Source: Propionibacteriaceae bacterium (GTDB lineage: Bacteria; Actinomycetota; Actinomycetes; Propionibacteriales; Propionibacteriaceae). From it: DNA of 7,245 nucleotides. Below the pieces are notes generated by a model, which was not told the DNA's origin, ran no database searches, and saw only the letters and a program-made list of their open reading frames with translations. Shown piece after piece: positions 1 to 5,388 of the stretch. Every line of letters starts with the position of its first letter. The stretch's first letter is position 1. Where the stretch lies: the NCBI GenBank assembly GCA_020438595.1, contig JAGQUI010000131.1:1-7245 (forward strand), given 5' to 3'. Position numbers and translations under genes: made by a program.

Positions 1-1
1 A

Positions 2-91
2 ATCGCCGATCCGTTTGAGCCGCTTAAAACTCTGCGCGCCTATTGTGAGGGCGGGGCGGATGCGATTTCCGTCCTGACAGATGAACGGCTT
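2..91 (+). pseudogene. trpC: Fragment of indole-3-glycerol-phosphate synthase (TrpC), out of frame with the next gene
   Basis: Frame 2 translates to about 30 residues ending in GGADAISVLTDERL. This matches the beta-strand segment of indole-3-glycerol-phosphate synthase (tryptophan biosynthesis), whose family signature is a run like GGAxAISVLTDE. The preceding IADPFEPLKTLRAY fits the segment after the SPSKG loop, usually 'I..DFDP..lA..Y'. The match stops near base 91, where TrpC proteins normally continue with an FxGG-type motif that is absent here. The piece is about 59% GC, uses codons such as CTT, AAA, ACT and TGT that are rare in the rest of the window, and is in a different frame from the mmsA sequence it runs into. 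It is either foreign sequence joined by a chimera or a rearrangement breakpoint. The family call is fairly sure; the biological reality of the join is doubtful. Confidence 0.7.
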
Positions 92-1100
92 GATGATCAT
101 CGCGGCCGGCAACGCGGTGATCATCAAGCCGTCGGAGAAGGACCCGTCCGCGGTGAACGCGATCGCCGAGCTCTGGCGCGAGGCCGGACTCCCCGCGGAC
201 GTGATGAACGTCGTGCACGGCGACAAGGAGGCCGTGGACGCACTGCTCGACAACCCCACCGTGAAGGCCGTGTCCTTCGTCGGCTCCACCCCGATCGCCC
301 ACTACGTGTACGAGCGCGGCACGTCCAACGGCAAGCGGATCCAGGCCCTCGGCGGGGCCAAGAACCACATGCTGGTGCTCCCGGACGCCGACCTCGAGCT
401 CGCCGCGGACGCCGCGGTGAACGGCGGCTTCGGCTCCGCGGGTGAGCGCTGCATGGCCGTCTCGGTCATCCTGGCCACCGACTCGATCGCGGACGAACTG
501 ATCGAGAAGATCAGCGAGCGCGTCCGCACGCTGCGGATCGGGGACGGGACCGCCGGCGTCGACATGGGCCCGATCGTCACCGGGCAGGCCCGCGACCGGA
601 TCACCGGCTACATCGCGGCCGGCGCCGAGGCCGGCGCCAACTTAGTCATCGACGGCAGGGAAGGCCCCTTCGAGGGCGACCCGAACGGCTACTTCGTCGG
701 CCCCACCCTGTTCGACAAGGTGAGCACCGACATGAGCATCTACACCGACGAGATCTTCGGCCCGGTGCTCTCGGTGGTGCGGGTGTCCGGCTTCGAGGAG
801 GGCCTCGACCTGATCAACGCCAGCCCCTTCGGCAACGGCTCGGTGATCTTCACCAACGACGGCGGGGCGGCCCGCAAGTTCGAGATCGAGGTGCAGGCCG
901 GCATGGTCGGCATCAACGTGCCCGTGCCGGTGCCGATGGCCTACTACTCGTTCGGCGGCTGGAAGAACTCGCTGTTCGGCGACTCCCACGCCCACGGGAC
1001 GGAGGGCGTGCACTTCTACACCCGGTCGAAGACGGTGACCCGGCGCTGGCCTGACCCGAGCGCCCGCGGGTTGCAGCTGGGCTTCCCGCAGAACAACTGA
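81..1100 (+). CDS. mmsA: Methylmalonate-semialdehyde dehydrogenase (CoA-acylating), 5' end missing
   Basis: CoA-dependent aldehyde dehydrogenase that converts (methyl)malonate semialdehyde to propionyl-CoA or acetyl-CoA with NAD+ in valine and inositol catabolism; cytosolic. The 339 codons from the ATG at 81 cover the C-terminal two-thirds of a protein normally near 500 residues. Visible in order: AAGNAVIIKPSEKDPS (NAD site, Lys16), the FVGST nucleotide-binding turn (67-70), QALGGAKNH (88-96) and GSAGERCMA with catalytic Cys124. The QALGGAK motif has Ala where ordinary aldehyde dehydrogenases have the general base Glu (ELGGK), as expected for this CoA-acylating subfamily. The EIFGPVL and FGNGSVIFT motifs and the C-terminal FGGWKNSLFGD are intact to the stop at 1098-1100. 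The true start is not here: homology begins near base 98 and the bases before it are junction sequence, so the ATG at 81 is probably not used. Downstream lie a CsoR-like palindrome and a large inverted repeat. Confidence 0.93.
   Translation: MNGLMIIAAGNAVIIKPSEKDPSAVNAIAELWREAGLPADVMNVVHGDKEAVDALLDNPTVKAVSFVGSTPIAHYVYERGTSNGKRIQALGGAKNHMLVLPDADLELAADAAVNGGFGSAGERCMAVSVILATDSIADELIEKISERVRTLRIGDGTAGVDMGPIVTGQARDRITGYIAAGAEAGANLVIDGREGPFEGDPNGYFVGPTLFDKVSTDMSIYTDEIFGPVLSVVRVSGFEEGLDLINASPFGNGSVIFTNDGGAARKFEIEVQAGMVGINVPVPVPMAYYSFGGWKNSLFGDSHAHGTEGVHFYTRSKTVTRRWPDPSARGLQLGFPQNN
86..131. repeat. Inverted repeat at the trpC/mmsA junction
   Basis: The arm at 86-103 (CGGCTTGATGATCATCGC) is the reverse complement of 114-131 (GCGGTGATCATCAAGCCG) with one mismatch in 18, separated by 10 bases. 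The right arm encodes the conserved VIIKP segment of mmsA. The left arm sits where mmsA should encode a Pro-Met-Trp-Phe-Phe-Pro-like stretch, and instead reads like an inverted copy of the right arm. Fold-back copies like this are typical of chimeric joins made during amplification or assembly. A chance match is possible because GATGATCATC is itself palindromic. Confidence 0.75.
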
Positions 1101-1104
1101 TACG

Positions 1105-1120
1105 ATACCCCCTGGGGTAT
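1105..1120. promoter_or_regulatory. CsoR/CstR-like operator palindrome
   Basis: ATACCCCCTGGGGTAT is a 7-2-7 palindrome (ATACCCC / GGGGTAT). It has the G-tract core flanked by TA-rich ends known for operators of CsoR-family repressors (copper-sensing CsoR, persulfide-sensing CstR). It starts 4 bases after the mmsA stop and 117 bases before the start of the membrane-protein gene. A TACGAT hexamer at 1101-1106 could be an overlapping -10 element, which would suit repression, but no convincing -35 is visible. No csoR or copper gene is in the window, so the regulator is unknown. Confidence 0.5.
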
Positions 1121-1127
1121 GAGTTAC

Positions 1128-1201
1128 CCGTCGGCCGAGCCGGCGGCCGGTCCCTGGCTGACTCACACGAACGGGACCGACCGACGCGGCTCGGCCGACG
1201 G
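1128..1201 (+). other. Large stem-loop in the leader of the membrane-protein gene
   Basis: Positions 1128-1141 (CCGTCGGCCGAGCC) and 1188-1201 (GGCTCGGCCGACGG) form a perfect 14-bp inverted repeat. A second 7-bp stem is nested inside: CGGTCCC at 1148-1154 with GGGACCG at 1173-1179. It could be the transcription terminator of mmsA, although no T-run follows, or a structured leader RNA for the gene at 1237. It lies directly behind the CsoR-like palindrome, so a transcript started there would carry it whole. Confidence 0.55.
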
Positions 1202-1236
1202 CCATTTCCACCGCCGTTGGGCGAGAGGAGTCGTCG

Positions 1237-1668
1237 ATGGGGTCACCGGAGGAGTTCTTCGGAAGCGTGCCCCGCGCGCTCGACACCGTCCGACCCGAGA
1301 AGCTCTCCGGGCTCGCGTACTGGCGCACGGCCTGGGGAACCCGGCAGACCGTTGCCGCGATCGTGCTCACGGTTGCCCTGCTGCCCGCCTACGCGGCGGT
1401 CGCCGGCTGGCCGGAGGACCCGGCGGTCCTGACCGTGCTGGCCCTGCTGTCGGGGCTGGGCGCCATGATCGGCGCGAGCTACGTGCCGTCCCCCGGCACG
1501 CCGGCGGTGACGAGCCCGTGCGCGGCCGGCCCGCTGTTCCTGCTCGTCGGCACCTTCATCCTGCTCGGCCGCGGCCCCGTCACCCTGAGCGGGGTGCTCT
1601 TCGCCGGACTGCTCGTCGTGCCCGCGCTGCTGCTGCGCGCGTTCGGCCCCACCACCTGCCCTTCCTGA
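1237..1668 (+). CDS. Small four-helix membrane protein of unknown function
   Basis: 143 residues starting at the ATG at 1237, chosen because GAGAGGAG sits 7-8 bases upstream. A soluble N-terminal stretch of about 35 residues, with acidic and basic residues, is followed by four hydrophobic segments at roughly 38-57, 63-83, 95-111 and 115-134; the tail is about nine residues. Cys95 (in SPCAAGP) opens the third helix and Cys141 is near the C-terminus. I do not recognise a family. The only context is the CsoR/CstR-like palindrome and the long stem-loop upstream; if the palindrome is real the gene could respond to copper or persulfide, but that is inference. Longer overlapping frames here lack the ribosome site and translate to arginine-rich shadow protein. 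The gene converges on the minus-strand fusion gene 320 bases away. Confidence 0.7.
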   Translation: MGSPEEFFGSVPRALDTVRPEKLSGLAYWRTAWGTRQTVAAIVLTVALLPAYAAVAGWPEDPAVLTVLALLSGLGAMIGASYVPSPGTPAVTSPCAAGPLFLLVGTFILLGRGPVTLSGVLFAGLLVVPALLLRAFGPTTCPS

Positions 1669-1718
1669 GCCCCGCGCTCCCCGAGCAGGCTCGCAACCCC
1701 CCACTCGCTCCCTGAGGA

Positions 1719-1741
1719 GGCTCGCGAGGAACGAGCGAGCC
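1719..1741. repeat. Short inverted repeat after the membrane-protein gene
   Basis: GGCTCGC (1719-1725) pairs with GCGAGCC (1735-1741) around a 9-base loop. Just before it, TCCCTGAGG at 1709-1717 is the reverse complement of CCTCAGGGA, the core of the tandem repeat at 1809-1985. The small hairpin therefore seems to belong to the same intergenic repeat family in opposite orientation. Confidence 0.5.
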
Positions 1742-1778
1742 GTCACGAAGGGCGCGCACGACACCGCCCTTCGTGACG
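1741..1778. terminator. Strong hairpin between convergent genes, probable bidirectional terminator
   Basis: CGTCACGAAGGGCG (1741-1754) and CGCCCTTCGTGACG (1765-1778) form a perfect 14-bp stem with a 10-base loop. There is no T-run on either side, as is common for terminators in high-GC actinobacteria. Its place between the ends of a plus-strand and a minus-strand gene fits termination of both. Confidence 0.6.
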
Positions 1779-1808
1779 CGGCGTCCTTCGCGCGCTCAGA
1801 ACGCCGCT

Positions 1809-1985
1809 CCTCAGGGACCGGTGGGGAAAACCACGCGCCGCCCTCAGGGACCGGTGGGGAAAACCACGCGCCGCCCTCAGGGACCGGTGGGTAGACCACG
1901 CGCCGCCCTCAGGGACCAGTCGGCAAACCACGCGCCGCCCTCAGGGACCGGTGCAGGGGAACCGCTCCTCAGGTACCGGTGTGCG
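1809..1985. repeat. Tandem repeat of about 33 bp, six units
   Basis: Units start at 1809, 1842, 1875, 1907, 1939 and 1967, each with CCTCAGGGACCGGT or a one- or two-base variant. They mostly run on through a GGGGAAAACCACGCGCCGC-like half. The spacings are 33, 33, 32, 32 and 28 bases, so the first copies are nearly identical and the last two drift. The array ends four bases before the stop codon of the fusion gene. On the minus strand a 33-base period keeps a frame open (repeating PVPEGGAWFS), but there is no plausible start or ribosome site and the 32-base steps break the frame, so I treat it as non-coding. The remaining bases of 1669-1988 hold only the hairpins listed separately. Confidence 0.9.
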
Positions 1986-1988
1986 GCG

Positions 1989-4583
1989 TCAGATGGTGCG
2001 GGTCGTTCCGCCCGCGTCGGTGGCGGTGATCGTGAACGACTCGGACGCCAGGTCGGCGTCCAGCCTCGCGACCAGGTCACCCCTGCGCCAGGTCACCACC
2101 AGCCGCCCCGGCCCGGTGTCGGCCACCTCGCAGTCGGCATCGAAGCCGAACGCGCCGAAGGTGTTGCGGAACCTCAGCAGCTCCAACTGGCGCTGCACCA
2201 CCGGCTGCCGCAGCCCGGCCGCGACGTCGTCCGCGCCCAGGTTCGACCGGTTGATCTCCTTGTGGCCGCCCGAACCGGCCCTCTCGACCGCCGCGTGGTC
2301 GTTCTTCCCCGCGAACAGGTCGAGGTACCACACCTGCGGCTTGCCGGGCATGAACAGCTGCACCGCCCGGGCCAGCAGCAGCCGGGCATCGCTCTCCCCC
2401 AGCGCGCTGTAGTAGGTGGCGTTCACCTGGTAGTACATGTTCTTCGCGCCGTGCAGGTCCTTCACGTAGCCGCCGCGGCCGACGATCGTCTGGATCAGCG
2501 CCTGGATGCGCTCCTCGTCGAGCAGCCCCTTCAGGTCGAGCAGCGGGATGCCGTCGTGGCACCCGAGCATGTTCACCGTGTGGATGTCCTTCGCGAGCAA
2601 CTCGGCGATCCACCGCTTCAGGGTGGACGCGTCGCGCCGGTCGAGCGCGTCGATCAGCAGCCCGGGCAGGAAGAAGTCGTAGGTCAGGAAGCCCTTCGCC
2701 GCCAGCACCTCGTGGATGCCCTCTGCGTAGGTGGAGTGGATCTCGGGCAGCAGCTTGAGCCCGCGCCGGTCGGCCAGCTCCTTCACCTGCGCGAGCAGGT
2801 CCCACGTGCCGGGGTCGTTGAGGAAGTTCTTCAGCCCCGGCTCCTTGGGCGCGTAGGCGAACGCGTCCAGCCGGACGATCTGCGCGCCGTAGCCGGCCAG
2901 CTTGTCCAGGGTGTCGGCGTAGAACTCCCACACCAGCGGACTGGAGATGTTCAGGTCCATCTGGCCGAGGTAGGTGCGGTTGCCCTCGACCAGGTCGACC
3001 ACCGCGTCCCGAGCGTCCTCGTAGCCGGCGAAGTCGGCCTCGCCCGGACGTTGCCCGGACGCGAGCGCGGCGGCCACCCGCCCGGCGAGCACCTGGGCGC
3101 GTCCGTACTGCAGCCCGGTGGCCTTCATCAGGTCCTGGGTGCCCGGGGCGGTGTAGCGCACCTCCTGGTAGAAGGTGTTCCAGTACGGCTTCTCGGTGCC
3201 GTCGGGCAGGCGCACCATCAGGATCGGCAGGCCCGGCTTGCGGAAGAACATGTCCTTGATCAACTCGGGCGCGGGCTGGATGTACCCGTCGGCGGTGAGC
3301 TCGCCGTGGCCCGCCCAGAAGGCGTTCCAGTCGATGAAGAAGTCCTTGTACGCCGACCGCTCGCCGTGGGCGAGGATGTCCTGGAACTGCGGGGACAGCA
3401 CCGAGGCGTGGTTGAGGATGAAGTCGAAGGCGAAGTCGACGCCCTCCTCCGCCAGCGCATCGAGGTCGGCCCGCGTCGCGAACTGCTCGGACAGGTTGTA
3501 GTCGATCACGGAGAAGCCGCGGTCGAGGTCGGTGTTGAACACGCTCGGCAGCAGGTAGGCGGAGCTGAACACGTCCGCGAGCTCGGGACGCCGCACGAAT
3601 GCGACCAGGTCGGACAGGGTGCCGCCGATGCTGTCGGGGTAGACGTTCAACATCACGCCCGCTCCGGGCAGGTCGGCCCCCATCGCCTTCAGGTAACCGT
3701 CGTAGTCGAGCAGTTCGCCGGACTTGGCGACGATGATCCGGGCCTTCGGCGCCTGCGCGTGCAGCTTCGCCTGCTCGAGCTCGAGCACCATCGTGGTGAA
3801 CGGGCTGTCCACCGCGCCGTCGCGGCTGCGCGAACGGCGGTGGGCGAGGGTCTCCTCGGGCGTGCTGTTCAGCAGGATCGGGATGTCGACGCCGGCCAGG
3901 AACCCGGAGTTGCCGTGCGTCCACTCCACGACGATCACCCGGGTGTCGCGGACGTCCACCGCGTCGTACCAGAGCGCGTCCGGCGTGCGTCCCATCCGCT
4001 TCAGCATCAACTCGGGCGCGCCCTCGTGGAACGCGGCCAGGATGCCGCTCACCTCGTCGAAGTCGGTCTCGACCGGGGTGCCGAGGTAGCCGGCCAGCGC
4101 CCGGCGTCCCGCCCTCTGGTAGATGGCCAGCCACGGGTGCGCGGCGACCTCGGCCGGATCCGCGTCCCGGTCGGACGCCACCAGCGCGGCCAGTTCCTCC
4201 CGGACGGCTTGGCCGTAGGCGCCGCGGGCGACCAGCCCCTGCACGCCGCCCACGCGGAACGTGCGCAGCCGCTCGGCGTCGTTCACCGCGGGGATGCGCC
4301 GGGGGTAGTTGTCGCCGGAGAGCACGTAGGCGCCGACGCCGAGGGCGTTCAGGCCGTAGGCCAGCAGGGAGCCGGTCTCGGACTTGCCCACGCCCGACCC
4401 GCCGCAGACGGCGACGACCGCGCGCCCGCCGTCGGCCAGCAGCGGTTCGAGCAGCCGCCACAGCTCGGGGAAGACCACCCGCGCCTTGGCGAGGTGGGTC
4501 TCCTCGATCTGGACCTTGTCGCCGGGCATGTCCCCGGTGGGCACTGCGGCCAGGTCGGTCACGTCAGGGAAGCGCACGTCCAT
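1989..4583 (-). CDS. Fusion of a P-loop kinase and a GH13_18-like alpha-glucoside phosphorylase
   Basis: 864 residues. The start is the ATG at 4583, with GAGGAG five bases upstream; an in-frame start 38 codons earlier lacks a ribosome site. Residues ~50-300 form a P-loop kinase of the uridine kinase/phosphoribulokinase type: Walker A GGSGVGKSE (61-69), SGDNYPRRIP (89-98, with an Asp resembling the acceptor-site Asp of that family), VIVVEWTHG (216-224), and an Arg-rich lid-like region (HRRSRSRDG, 248-256). Residues ~310-864 are a GH13 barrel closest to sucrose/glucosylglycerate phosphorylases: FDFILNH (386-392), RLDAFAY with nucleophile Asp573, LLPEIHSTY with acid/base Glu614, GCHDGIPLLD with transition-state Asp677, YYQVNATYYSALG (717-729) and KEINRSN (775-781). 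All catalytic residues are present. About 60 residues (~478-540) are inserted between the NTFYQE and DLNISSP segments compared with sucrose phosphorylase. Predicted cytosolic: phosphorolysis of an alpha-glucoside to glucose 1-phosphate, plus phosphorylation of a small molecule, perhaps the released acceptor. The substrate is not readable; the domain calls are firm. Confidence 0.9.
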   Translation of the reverse strand: MDVRFPDVTDLAAVPTGDMPGDKVQIEETHLAKARVVFPELWRLLEPLLADGGRAVVAVCGGSGVGKSETGSLLAYGLNALGVGAYVLSGDNYPRRIPAVNDAERLRTFRVGGVQGLVARGAYGQAVREELAALVASDRDADPAEVAAHPWLAIYQRAGRRALAGYLGTPVETDFDEVSGILAAFHEGAPELMLKRMGRTPDALWYDAVDVRDTRVIVVEWTHGNSGFLAGVDIPILLNSTPEETLAHRRSRSRDGAVDSPFTTMVLELEQAKLHAQAPKARIIVAKSGELLDYDGYLKAMGADLPGAGVMLNVYPDSIGGTLSDLVAFVRRPELADVFSSAYLLPSVFNTDLDRGFSVIDYNLSEQFATRADLDALAEEGVDFAFDFILNHASVLSPQFQDILAHGERSAYKDFFIDWNAFWAGHGELTADGYIQPAPELIKDMFFRKPGLPILMVRLPDGTEKPYWNTFYQEVRYTAPGTQDLMKATGLQYGRAQVLAGRVAAALASGQRPGEADFAGYEDARDAVVDLVEGNRTYLGQMDLNISSPLVWEFYADTLDKLAGYGAQIVRLDAFAYAPKEPGLKNFLNDPGTWDLLAQVKELADRRGLKLLPEIHSTYAEGIHEVLAAKGFLTYDFFLPGLLIDALDRRDASTLKRWIAELLAKDIHTVNMLGCHDGIPLLDLKGLLDEERIQALIQTIVGRGGYVKDLHGAKNMYYQVNATYYSALGESDARLLLARAVQLFMPGKPQVWYLDLFAGKNDHAAVERAGSGGHKEINRSNLGADDVAAGLRQPVVQRQLELLRFRNTFGAFGFDADCEVADTGPGRLVVTWRRGDLVARLDADLASESFTITATDAGGTTRTI

Positions 4584-4610
4584 GTGGACTCCTCGTGGTT
4601 GTCGCCACCA

Positions 4611-4629
4611 GCAGGTTAGCCAACCCGGG
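4611..4629 (-). promoter_or_regulatory. Candidate promoter -10 and overlapping imperfect palindrome of the fusion gene
   Basis: On the minus strand TAACCT (4618-4613) is a fair -10 hexamer about 30 bases before the ATG at 4583; I see no good -35. It overlaps the imperfect 12-base palindrome GGTTAGCCAACC (10 of 12 symmetric). GCAGGTTAGCC resembles the left half of a DtxR/IdeR iron box (TTAGGTTAGSC), but the right half is shifted by a base and fits poorly. It is a weak iron-box candidate or an unrelated operator. Confidence 0.3.
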
Positions 4630-4651
4630 GACGCACGTCTGCCCCTCTGGC

Positions 4652-4663
4652 TAAATCGATTAA
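4652..4663. promoter_or_regulatory. Candidate LacI-type operator upstream of the fusion gene
   Basis: TAAATCGATTAA is an AT-rich palindrome with a central CG (10 of 12 positions symmetric) inside otherwise GC-rich DNA, about 70-80 bases before the fusion-gene start. LacI/GalR repressors of sugar genes bind AT-rich palindromes centred on CG. A glucoside-phosphorylase gene is the usual kind of target. No LacI-family gene lies in the window. Confidence 0.4.
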
Positions 4664-4670
4664 CCTGATC

Positions 4671-4838
4671 GTACGGGGCGCGACGCGGGCGCCGCAACTC
4701 GCGCGTCCTCCCGAAACCCCTCGAGAACGCCGGACGCGAGCACGGTCCGACTTCGTGATGTACGACGACACGGCCGTGCTGGGGCTCGGTCGCCGCGTGG
4801 TGCGGCGACGGCTGGGCGTGGAGACCCCGGACATGTAA
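4671..4838 (+). pseudogene. Possible 3' remnant of a gene, or a 26-residue peptide
   Basis: A plus-strand frame is open up to the TAA at 4836-4838 and ends in MYDDTAVLGLGRRVVRRRLGVETPDM. From about 4746 onward nearly every third position is G or C, as in the coding genes here, and a strong hairpin begins two bases after the stop, as after a real gene. The only in-frame starts are GTG 4755 and ATG 4758, giving 26-27 residues, with no clear ribosome site. The residues before them (ARPPETPRERRTRARSDFV) look like the inside of a protein. It may be the tail of a degraded gene; I do not recognise the family. Confidence 0.35.
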
Positions 4839-4840
4839 AT

Positions 4841-4871
4841 GGTTCCTGCCCGGGGGGATGGGGCAGGAACC
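4841..4871 (+). terminator. Hairpin terminator after the plus-strand remnant
   Basis: GGTTCCTGCCC (4841-4851) and GGGCAGGAACC (4861-4871) form a perfect 11-bp stem with a 9-base loop. It begins two bases after the TAA at 4836-4838. There is no T-run downstream on the plus strand. On the minus strand ATTTAC follows, so it may also help stop trxA transcripts. Confidence 0.65.
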
Positions 4872-4897
4872 TGACTCGAGTATAGGTCGGGAAACCG

Positions 4898-4927
4898 GCG
4901 CGTGTCACCCCAATGGGTGACACGCGC
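4898..4927 (-). terminator. Hairpin terminator of trxA
   Basis: GCGCGTGTCACCC (4898-4910) and GGGTGACACGCGC (4915-4927) form a perfect 13-bp stem with a CAAT loop, 13 bases beyond the trxA stop. A short T-run (CGGTTTCCC) follows on the minus strand. With the hairpin at 4841-4871 it makes a pair between converging reading frames. Confidence 0.8.
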
Positions 4928-4940
4928 TCAGTGTTTCTGC

Positions 4941-5306
4941 TCAGTTATTGTTCGCGGCCTCTGCCTCCGCCTTCAACTTCTCCATGTCGAGCGCCTTCAC
5001 CTGCTCGACCAGGCTCGTGAACTGGCTCTTGTTCAGGGCACCGGCCTCACGGTAGACGAGGTAGCCCTCGCGGAACGCCATCAGCGTCGGGATCGAGGAG
5101 ATGCCGAGCCCGCCCGCGAGCGCCTGCTCGGCGTCGGTGTCGACCTTGGCGAACACCGCGTCCGGATGCGACTCGGACACCGACTCGAACACCGGGCCGA
5201 ACATCCGGCAGGGCCCGCACCAGGCCGCCCAGAAGTCGACGAAGACGACGTCGTTGTCCTTGATGGTGTCGCCGAAGTTGGCTTCGGTAACGGTCGTGGT
5301 TGCCAT
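4941..5306 (-). CDS. trxA: Thioredoxin
   Basis: 121-residue cytosolic thioredoxin that reduces protein disulfides and is itself recycled by thioredoxin reductase, which is not in the window. The active site is WCGPC (Cys30, Cys33) after VDFWAA, and the cis-proline is Pro73 in SIPT. KVDTDAEQALAGGLGISSIPTLMAF is typical thioredoxin core. The C-terminal helix runs on about 15 residues past the usual end (MEKLKAEAEAANNN), charged and alanine-rich. The ATG at 5306 is preceded by AAGGAAA about nine bases upstream; the longer open frame upstream is a shadow of dtxR. It follows dtxR in the same direction after 82 bases, but a candidate SigR/SigH-type promoter lies in that gap, so it is probably transcribed on its own under thiol stress. 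A hairpin terminator follows. Confidence 0.97.
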   Translation of the reverse strand: MATTTVTEANFGDTIKDNDVVFVDFWAAWCGPCRMFGPVFESVSESHPDAVFAKVDTDAEQALAGGLGISSIPTLMAFREGYLVYREAGALNKSQFTSLVEQVKALDMEKLKAEAEAANNN

Positions 5307-5348
5307 GAAATCAGTTTCCTTCGGTTTCGTCGCTACTACTCGGAGGGG

Positions 5349-5375
5349 AACACCACCGCGCGGGGCCACTATTCC
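5349..5375 (-). promoter_or_regulatory. Candidate SigR/SigH-type oxidative-stress promoter of trxA
   Basis: On the minus strand GGGAATA (GGAAT at 5375-5371) is followed after 19 bases by GTT (5351-5349), about 43 bases before the trxA ATG. Streptomyces SigR and mycobacterial SigH recognise GGAAT with GTT about 18 bases away, and thioredoxin genes are classic targets. The spacer is one base longer than the commonest. Confidence 0.5.
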
Positions 5376-5388
5376 CGCGGCGTCCCGG

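Noticed and set aside
2..1100. A natural TrpC-MmsA fusion protein
   Set aside because: The two coding segments are in different frames and each is cut in mid-domain.
1119..1715. 198-codon plus-strand frame starting inside the CsoR-like palindrome
   Set aside because: No ribosome site; the part past 1237 is the out-of-frame shadow of the membrane protein.
1243..1899. Minus-strand frame with repeated PVPEGGAWFS
   Set aside because: It is produced by the 33-bp tandem repeat and the antisense of the membrane gene; it has no start signal, and the 32-base repeat steps break the frame.
1809..1985. CRISPR array
   Set aside because: The units are contiguous with no unique spacers between them and no cas genes are nearby; it is a plain tandem repeat.
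1773..4619. 948-codon plus-strand open frame
   Set aside because: It lies antisense to the fusion gene and translates to Arg/Val/Gln-rich sequence without domains; it is open only because of the codon bias of the opposite strand.
4660..4923. Minus-strand frames upstream of the fusion gene
   Set aside because: They are rich in Arg/Ser/Pro, have no ribosome site and run through two strong hairpins.
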